Shown in pieces: positions 59,529-64,000 of a stretch of DNA of 64,000 nt (positions are counted from its first letter, which is position 1; each line of letters begins with the position of its first letter). The notes beneath the pieces were generated by a model that ran no database searches, had not been told where the DNA came from, and was given only the letters and a program-made list of their open reading frames with translations. Origin of the DNA: Cereibacter ovatus (GTDB taxonomy: Bacteria; Pseudomonadota; Alphaproteobacteria; Rhodobacterales; Rhodobacteraceae); NCBI RefSeq assembly GCF_900207575.1, contig NZ_OAOQ01000014.1, forward strand, positions 17,256-81,255, given 5' to 3'. The position numbers and the translations under genes were made by a program.

Positions 59529-62297
59529 ATGCAACAGGACGAATTCCGGAAGTGGCTTGTCGCTCAGGGCCAGACGGAGGCAACTGCCTCGTCTCGGGCG
59601 AGCAGCGCCAGGCGCGTTGAACAGTATCTGGGCGATCTGGACGAGTTGTTCGCGCAAGAGGATCGGGACAGCGTCCTTAACCGTTTTGCCTACACCGCCG
59701 AGGATGAACGGGCAGAACGTCCCAATCCCTCGCCTGTCCCGATCGACGGTGTATTGCGCACGGGTCTTGCCAGCCTCCAACAAGCCCTGAAGCTGTACCA
59801 TTCCTTCCTGACCGAACAATCCAATGTGCCTGACAAGGCCGAACATCAGGCATTGGTCGACCGCCTCACCCGCAAGGAAATCGAGGCGGCGATGCAGGAA
59901 TGCGATCAACTTGGTCTGAAGGCGTTCCTCGCCCGTGGTGGCTTTGCCAGCCCGCAGGTCTGGGTCAGCGATGAAGGCAAGGATCAGACCTATCCCGCGA
60001 AGGCCACCGTCGCAGCAGCTTTGGGGCATCTTCCCGATGGCCGCGCCCTCGCAGCGAAGGAATTCTTCAACGGCTTCGGAGAGGCGCAATCATTCGCCAA
60101 ACTTGAGGCTCTCGGGTTCCAGATCATTCGCAAGGGGACCAATGGCAAGGATGACGCCTTCACTCGCGAGAGGATCGAGGGTGCGATGGACGCCTACGAA
60201 GAGTTCCGCAGGTCAGGTGCACATGCCGATGCGTTCTCGAGTTTCGGCGAGCCGAAGGATTTTTGGGTGCGGTCCAGCCGCCCGCGCCAGGACAAGCGCT
60301 TCCCGACGAAGCCAATTGTCGGGTACCTCTTGGGCAAGGCGTCGAACACATTCAATGGCGGGTGGAGCCAACCGGGCGACGCAGCCGCAAGACTGCATGC
60401 GGCGGGCTACGTCATCGTCGATCAGCATGACACGCCGCTGCCGCTGCCCGACCAACACACCCATCTGATGCGCGGGGCGGAACGCGCGCGGCTCGTCGCC
60501 CTGAATTACTTCATCGAGCCTGCTCGGGAAGCCGGGCTGTCTGCGGTTACGATCCGCGCCGGAGATCTGCATGACATGTCGGGCCTTGTGAAGAACTGGG
60601 CGAATGTCTGTCAGGCGCTCGAAGGCGAATTGTTTCAGAAGCTTGCCTCTGTCCTGGCGCCCACGCGCTCCGGACCGGAGCGCAGTACAACGACCGAATA
60701 CACCTTCGTCCTGGCACAGGACGGGGCTTCGAAGGACGAGATCATGCCACACGCCGTTCAGACTGCGACCACCAACCTGATCCTCTACGGACCTCCAGGC
60801 ACCGGCAAAACCTACCAGACTGCGTGGGAGGCGGTTCGCCTCTGTTTGGGCGACGCAGTTGCTGCTGATCTCTCCGGCGAGAACAACCGTGATCGGTTGA
60901 TGGCGGAATACCGGCGCTTGATGACGGAGAAGCGGATCGAGTTCGTAACCTTCCACCAGTCGATGTCCTACGAGGAATTCGTCGAGGGGCTGAGGCCGAA
61001 TACCGGCCAAGATGGGCCGGATGCGGTGCCTGACTCCACAGCCAATGCGGCCGGATTCCGCTTAAAGGACGAGCCCGGGATATTCCGGACAATTTGCGCG
61101 CGGGCTGAGCGGGACTCCGGAGAGAACGCGGACGCAAACCGGCTTGATCGTTCGCGGCGCATCATTCGACTCGGACTTACAGGGACTAACTGGCGAGAGA
61201 AACTCGACCGGGCCATTCGCGAGGAAACAGTCGAGTGGCCCCATGGCGGTGATGTGGACTGGTCACCTCCCGAGTACGACAGTTGGGATGCTGTTAAGGC
61301 GAAACGACAGGAGGAGGAGCCCGAGATCATCGGGAACCATCCGACAGTTTATGGGACGTGGTTGTTTCGTGGCGCAGAACCCGGTGACTACGTGGCACTC
61401 ACCGTAGGAAAGGGGAGGATCGTCGCGGTCGGAAAGCTGAAAGGCGAATATCAGTTCACATTGGGCGTTTCTGGTCAGCCGCCTCGCCACTCGCGTGCCG
61501 TGGAATGGCTGTGGCACAGCATAGAGGGTGTGAGTCGCGCCGGGATCTACGGTAAAGATTTCACTTCCTTTCATACGGCCTATCCATTGCTCGAGGATCA
61601 ACTGACATGGGACGTACTGGACACCGTGATATTCGGCCCGAAGGCTATGCCGCAACTTGAAGTGGCGCGGCCCTTCGTCCTGATCATCGACGAAATCAAC
61701 CGCGCCAATATCTCGAAGGTCTTTGGCGAACTGATCACGCTCCTGGAACCGGACAAACGCCTCGGGCGGCGCGACGAAATCCAGCTGACCTTGCCCTATT
61801 CGAAGAAGCGCTTCGGGGTGCCGCCCAACCTGCATATCATCGGCACGATGAACACGGCCGACCGTTCGATTGCGCTGCTGGATACCGCCCTGCGCCGTCG
61901 GTTCACCTTCAAGGAACTGATGCCGGATCCGGACATTCTTTCGCCGAACGTCGGCGGGATCAATCTGCGCGAGTTGTTGAAGACGATCAACGAACGCATC
62001 GAGTATCTCTTCGACCGTGAACACCAGATCGGGCACGCCTATTTCAGCGGATGCAAGTCTGCGGAAGAAGTCGAGGACGTGATGCGGCACAAGGTCATTC
62101 CGCTGTTGGCGGAGTACTTTTACGAGGAATGGACAAAGGTGGCCGCTGTTCTAGGTGATTCACCAAATGCGAAAGCGGCTAGATTTCTAGAAGTCATCCC
62201 ATGGAATAAGTCTGTCATGATTGGCGACGATTTCACCGGTGAAAAACTGCGCTGGCGCGTGAAGGACGCATTCGACTTCTCCGAGTTCAAAGCCTGA
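59529..62297 (+). CDS. mcrB: McrB-like AAA+ GTPase with EVE-like insertion
   Basis: 922 residues. The N-terminus has two copies of a (Y/F)P-x-K-x-x-(V/I) ... F-N-G module (QTYPAKATVAAALG...FFNGFGEAQSFAKLEALGF, about 154-198; KRFPTKPIVGYLLG...FNGGWSQPGDAAARLHAAGY, 257-294), probably DNA recognition. The AAA+ motor has Walker A GPPGTGKT (421-428), LIIDEINRANISKVFGELI (718-736) and MNTADRSIALLDTALRRRF (774-792). Between them (about 607-665) is GTWLFRGAEPGDYVALTVGKGRIVAVGKLKGEY, an EVE/PUA-like module. With McrC it would cut modified DNA. TGATG overlap with mcrC. Confidence 0.85.
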   Translation: MQQDEFRKWLVAQGQTEATASSRASSARRVEQYLGDLDELFAQEDRDSVLNRFAYTAEDERAERPNPSPVPIDGVLRTGLASLQQALKLYHSFLTEQSNVPDKAEHQALVDRLTRKEIEAAMQECDQLGLKAFLARGGFASPQVWVSDEGKDQTYPAKATVAAALGHLPDGRALAAKEFFNGFGEAQSFAKLEALGFQIIRKGTNGKDDAFTRERIEGAMDAYEEFRRSGAHADAFSSFGEPKDFWVRSSRPRQDKRFPTKPIVGYLLGKASNTFNGGWSQPGDAAARLHAAGYVIVDQHDTPLPLPDQHTHLMRGAERARLVALNYFIEPAREAGLSAVTIRAGDLHDMSGLVKNWANVCQALEGELFQKLASVLAPTRSGPERSTTTEYTFVLAQDGASKDEIMPHAVQTATTNLILYGPPGTGKTYQTAWEAVRLCLGDAVAADLSGENNRDRLMAEYRRLMTEKRIEFVTFHQSMSYEEFVEGLRPNTGQDGPDAVPDSTANAAGFRLKDEPGIFRTICARAERDSGENADANRLDRSRRIIRLGLTGTNWREKLDRAIREETVEWPHGGDVDWSPPEYDSWDAVKAKRQEEEPEIIGNHPTVYGTWLFRGAEPGDYVALTVGKGRIVAVGKLKGEYQFTLGVSGQPPRHSRAVEWLWHSIEGVSRAGIYGKDFTSFHTAYPLLEDQLTWDVLDTVIFGPKAMPQLEVARPFVLIIDEINRANISKVFGELITLLEPDKRLGRRDEIQLTLPYSKKRFGVPPNLHIIGTMNTADRSIALLDTALRRRFTFKELMPDPDILSPNVGGINLRELLKTINERIEYLFDREHQIGHAYFSGCKSAEEVEDVMRHKVIPLLAEYFYEEWTKVAAVLGDSPNAKAARFLEVIPWNKSVMIGDDFTGEKLRWRVKDAFDFSEFKA

Positions 62298-63613
62298 TGC
62301 CCCCCTGGTCGGTTCGCGAATGGGAGGCCGTGCCCTATGGCGATGAGGAGGGATGCATTCCAACGCATCTTGCCCAGCGACTTTTTGCACTGGCCAAGGC
62401 ATCCCCCTTCGCCGGGCGTGGCGGCGGTGGTGTGCTGAAACGTGAGGATGATCGGATAAAGGCGCAGGGCGTGGTCGGCGTTCTGGCGGTGCCGGGCTGC
62501 ACGCTGGAAATCCTGCCGAAGATCGATGTCGGCGAAAAGGAAGGATCGGCACAAGAGACGCGCGAAATCCGCAAGCGCCTTGTCCACATGCTGGCGGTGG
62601 CTCTCGACCTGAAGATACAGACCGGGCGCATGACCGACCTCGACTGGCAGCGCGAAACGCTGCTGGAAATCCTGATCCGCATCTTTTGCAACAAGCTGAC
62701 CGAGGCGGTGCGACGGGGCATGCCGCGGCGCTACACCCTGCACGATGATGACCTGCCGACCTTGCGGGGATCGCTGGATATCCCGCGCCAGTTTACCCGC
62801 CATCTCGCAAACCCGGGCCGTCTCGCGTGCCGCTATGACGAGTTGTCCGAGGATATCGCCCTCAACCGCATCATGAAGGCGACCATCGCGCATCTGGCGG
62901 GCATGTCGCGCAACGCGACGAACGTCCAGCGCCTGCGGGAACTGGCCTTCGTCTATGCCGAGGTTGCGGAAGTGCAGCTCCCGGCCCTGCGGTGGGACGA
63001 TGTTGTCATCGACCGCACCAACAGTGCTTGGCAGGAACTCTTTGGAATGGCGCAGCTGTTCCTGCGCAACCGGTACCAAACGACCAGTGCTGGGTCGGGG
63101 CAGGGATCGGCCCTGCTCTTCGAGATGAATGCCCTGTTCGAGGAGTACATCGGCCGTCTGGTGACGCGGGCGCTGGCGGGGTCCGAATTCCGCGTGACCC
63201 TGCAGGGTGGCCGCCTATTTTGTCTGACGTCGGTCGATGACGAACGTGCGGTTTTCCAGACCAAGCCCGACATCCTCATCAAGCTTGGCGATCAGGTTGC
63301 CCATGTGATCGACACCAAATGGAAGCGGATTTCCGACCGGATCGACGATCCGAAACAGGGGGTCTCCCAGGCGGACGTCTACCAGATGATGGCCTACGCC
63401 CACCTCTATAAGGCCCCGCGCCTGACGCTGCTTTATCCCCACCATGCGGGTTTGGGTGACGAGGAAGGGATCCGCGCGCGGTTCCGTGTGACGGGTCAGG
63501 AAACGCTTCTGGAAACGGCGAGCTTTGACATCTCCACCGGTACCGAACTGGTGGACCGCATTCGTGCTCGGATACTCACTGGCCTCGAAGAAATGTCCCC
63601 CTCAATCCCGTGA
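62297..63613 (+). CDS. mcrC: McrC-like nuclease
   Basis: This 438-residue protein has the McrC layout: an N-terminal beta region (VVGVLAVPGCTLEILPKID), helical middle (DLPTLRGSLDIPRQFTRHLANPGRLACRYDELSEDIALNRIMKA) and a PD-(D/E)XK core, KPDILIKLGDQVAHVIDTKWKRI, followed by QADVYQMMAYAHLY. It provides the nuclease activity and stimulates McrB. It starts at the mcrB stop. Confidence 0.88.
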   Translation: MPPWSVREWEAVPYGDEEGCIPTHLAQRLFALAKASPFAGRGGGGVLKREDDRIKAQGVVGVLAVPGCTLEILPKIDVGEKEGSAQETREIRKRLVHMLAVALDLKIQTGRMTDLDWQRETLLEILIRIFCNKLTEAVRRGMPRRYTLHDDDLPTLRGSLDIPRQFTRHLANPGRLACRYDELSEDIALNRIMKATIAHLAGMSRNATNVQRLRELAFVYAEVAEVQLPALRWDDVVIDRTNSAWQELFGMAQLFLRNRYQTTSAGSGQGSALLFEMNALFEEYIGRLVTRALAGSEFRVTLQGGRLFCLTSVDDERAVFQTKPDILIKLGDQVAHVIDTKWKRISDRIDDPKQGVSQADVYQMMAYAHLYKAPRLTLLYPHHAGLGDEEGIRARFRVTGQETLLETASFDISTGTELVDRIRARILTGLEEMSPSIP

Positions 63614-64000
63614 GGGCGAACGGCCAGCCCCTGCGAGGTGCACAATTGTGCCCATCACTCCGTGAGACAAGCAGGGCAGCACCTGACATCATCAACTCGC
63701 AGCGAATCCCTGCTGCTCGTTGACATCGTGAATCCATGAACCGGGCCGGGCGATGCGCCGCGGTCGAGGCGTCTGGCGCTTGCCTCGTGGCAGGCTTCGC
63801 CCGGCTCGGATTTCACCTGCACGCCCGTGCCTGATCGCGCAACACGGCGTAATCGCCGAGCATCCGGACGATGACAGCCTCTCCCGGCAAAGCCTCGACC
63901 TCATCGTAAGCGTCGCCTGAACCCCACCTTCCTGGCTTGGTCGTAATCGGCTGATTGGAGCCTGATGTTGATCAGGACGGAGTTTCTCCATGGAGGCTGG
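63614..64000. other. Gene-free end of window with a possible minus-strand gene remnant
   Basis: About 390 bp. On the minus strand near 63926-63820 one frame reads SGDAYDEVEALPGEAVIVRMLGDYAVLRDQARACR before a stop, with good coding character, so the 3' end of a damaged gene may be present. The family is not recognised. No terminator or att repeat was seen. Confidence 0.3.

Noticed and set aside
63692..63991. 99-residue minus-strand ORF at the window end
   Set aside because: Cys/Arg/Ser-rich composition; another frame of the same strand has the better coding signal, so this is a shadow of a remnant.

Overview
The window looks like an accessory region of a high-GC alphaproteobacterium, most likely Rhodobacterales (Paracoccus/Rhodobacter-like). 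The reasons are the codon usage, the Rhodobacteraceae-type phage genes (ParB-methyltransferase genes, DUF6441, S49 prohead protease) and DUF6880. It reads as a tandem stack of tyrosine-integrase elements at one tRNA site. Three copies of the 3' end of an initiator tRNA-fMet (36878-36924, 51886-51932, 59204-59248) mark element ends, and each lies 0.8-5.4 kb beyond an integrase gene. No intact tRNA, rRNA or CRISPR array was seen.

Element 1 (window start to 36924) is a fairly complete lambda-like prophage. The morphogenesis block (minus strand, 10447 to 1) follows lambda order: small and large terminase, gpW, portal, S49 protease, gpD, gpE, FII-, Z-, U- and V-like genes. A low-GC HEPN gene sits between the Z- and U-like genes. 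Next come a PIN-domain gene and two ParB-DNA methyltransferase genes, one split by a 1.7-kb IS3-family element. Then follow a low-GC defence block (type III Mod-Res with a response regulator and histidine kinase), a RES/Xre toxin-antitoxin pair, a frameshifted C5-methyltransferase, a replication gene carrying internal palindromic iterons, VRR-NUC and excisionase-like genes, and integrase 1. A GIY-YIG protein and a PHP/ABC ATPase of the TrlF type lie between integrase 1 and the att repeat.

Element 2 (36925-51932) is decayed and nested. A minus-strand defence operon (BrxR-like WYL regulator, Eco57I-type methyltransferase, HEPN protein, unknown gene, PLD protein) was broken by deletion and by a prophage remnant. 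Within that remnant the terminase gene is split by a 1.8-kb plasmid-like insert carrying BrnT/BrnA. Integrase 2 and a DUF6880 gene close the element.

Element 3 (51933-59248) is another remnant: a cold-shock/DUF3825 protein, a primase-helicase gene fused by deletion to the tail of a DUF2190 capsid gene, phage regulators, integrase 3 and a GIY-YIG protein. Beyond the last att repeat lies an McrB-McrC pair whose McrB carries an EVE-like domain inside its AAA+ module.

The best candidates for undescribed biology are the RR-HK pair behind Mod-Res, the GIY-YIG + TrlF pair in the int-att slot, and the Zn-ribbon HEPN gene inside the tail operon. All functional calls come from reading motifs and context; no database search was run.
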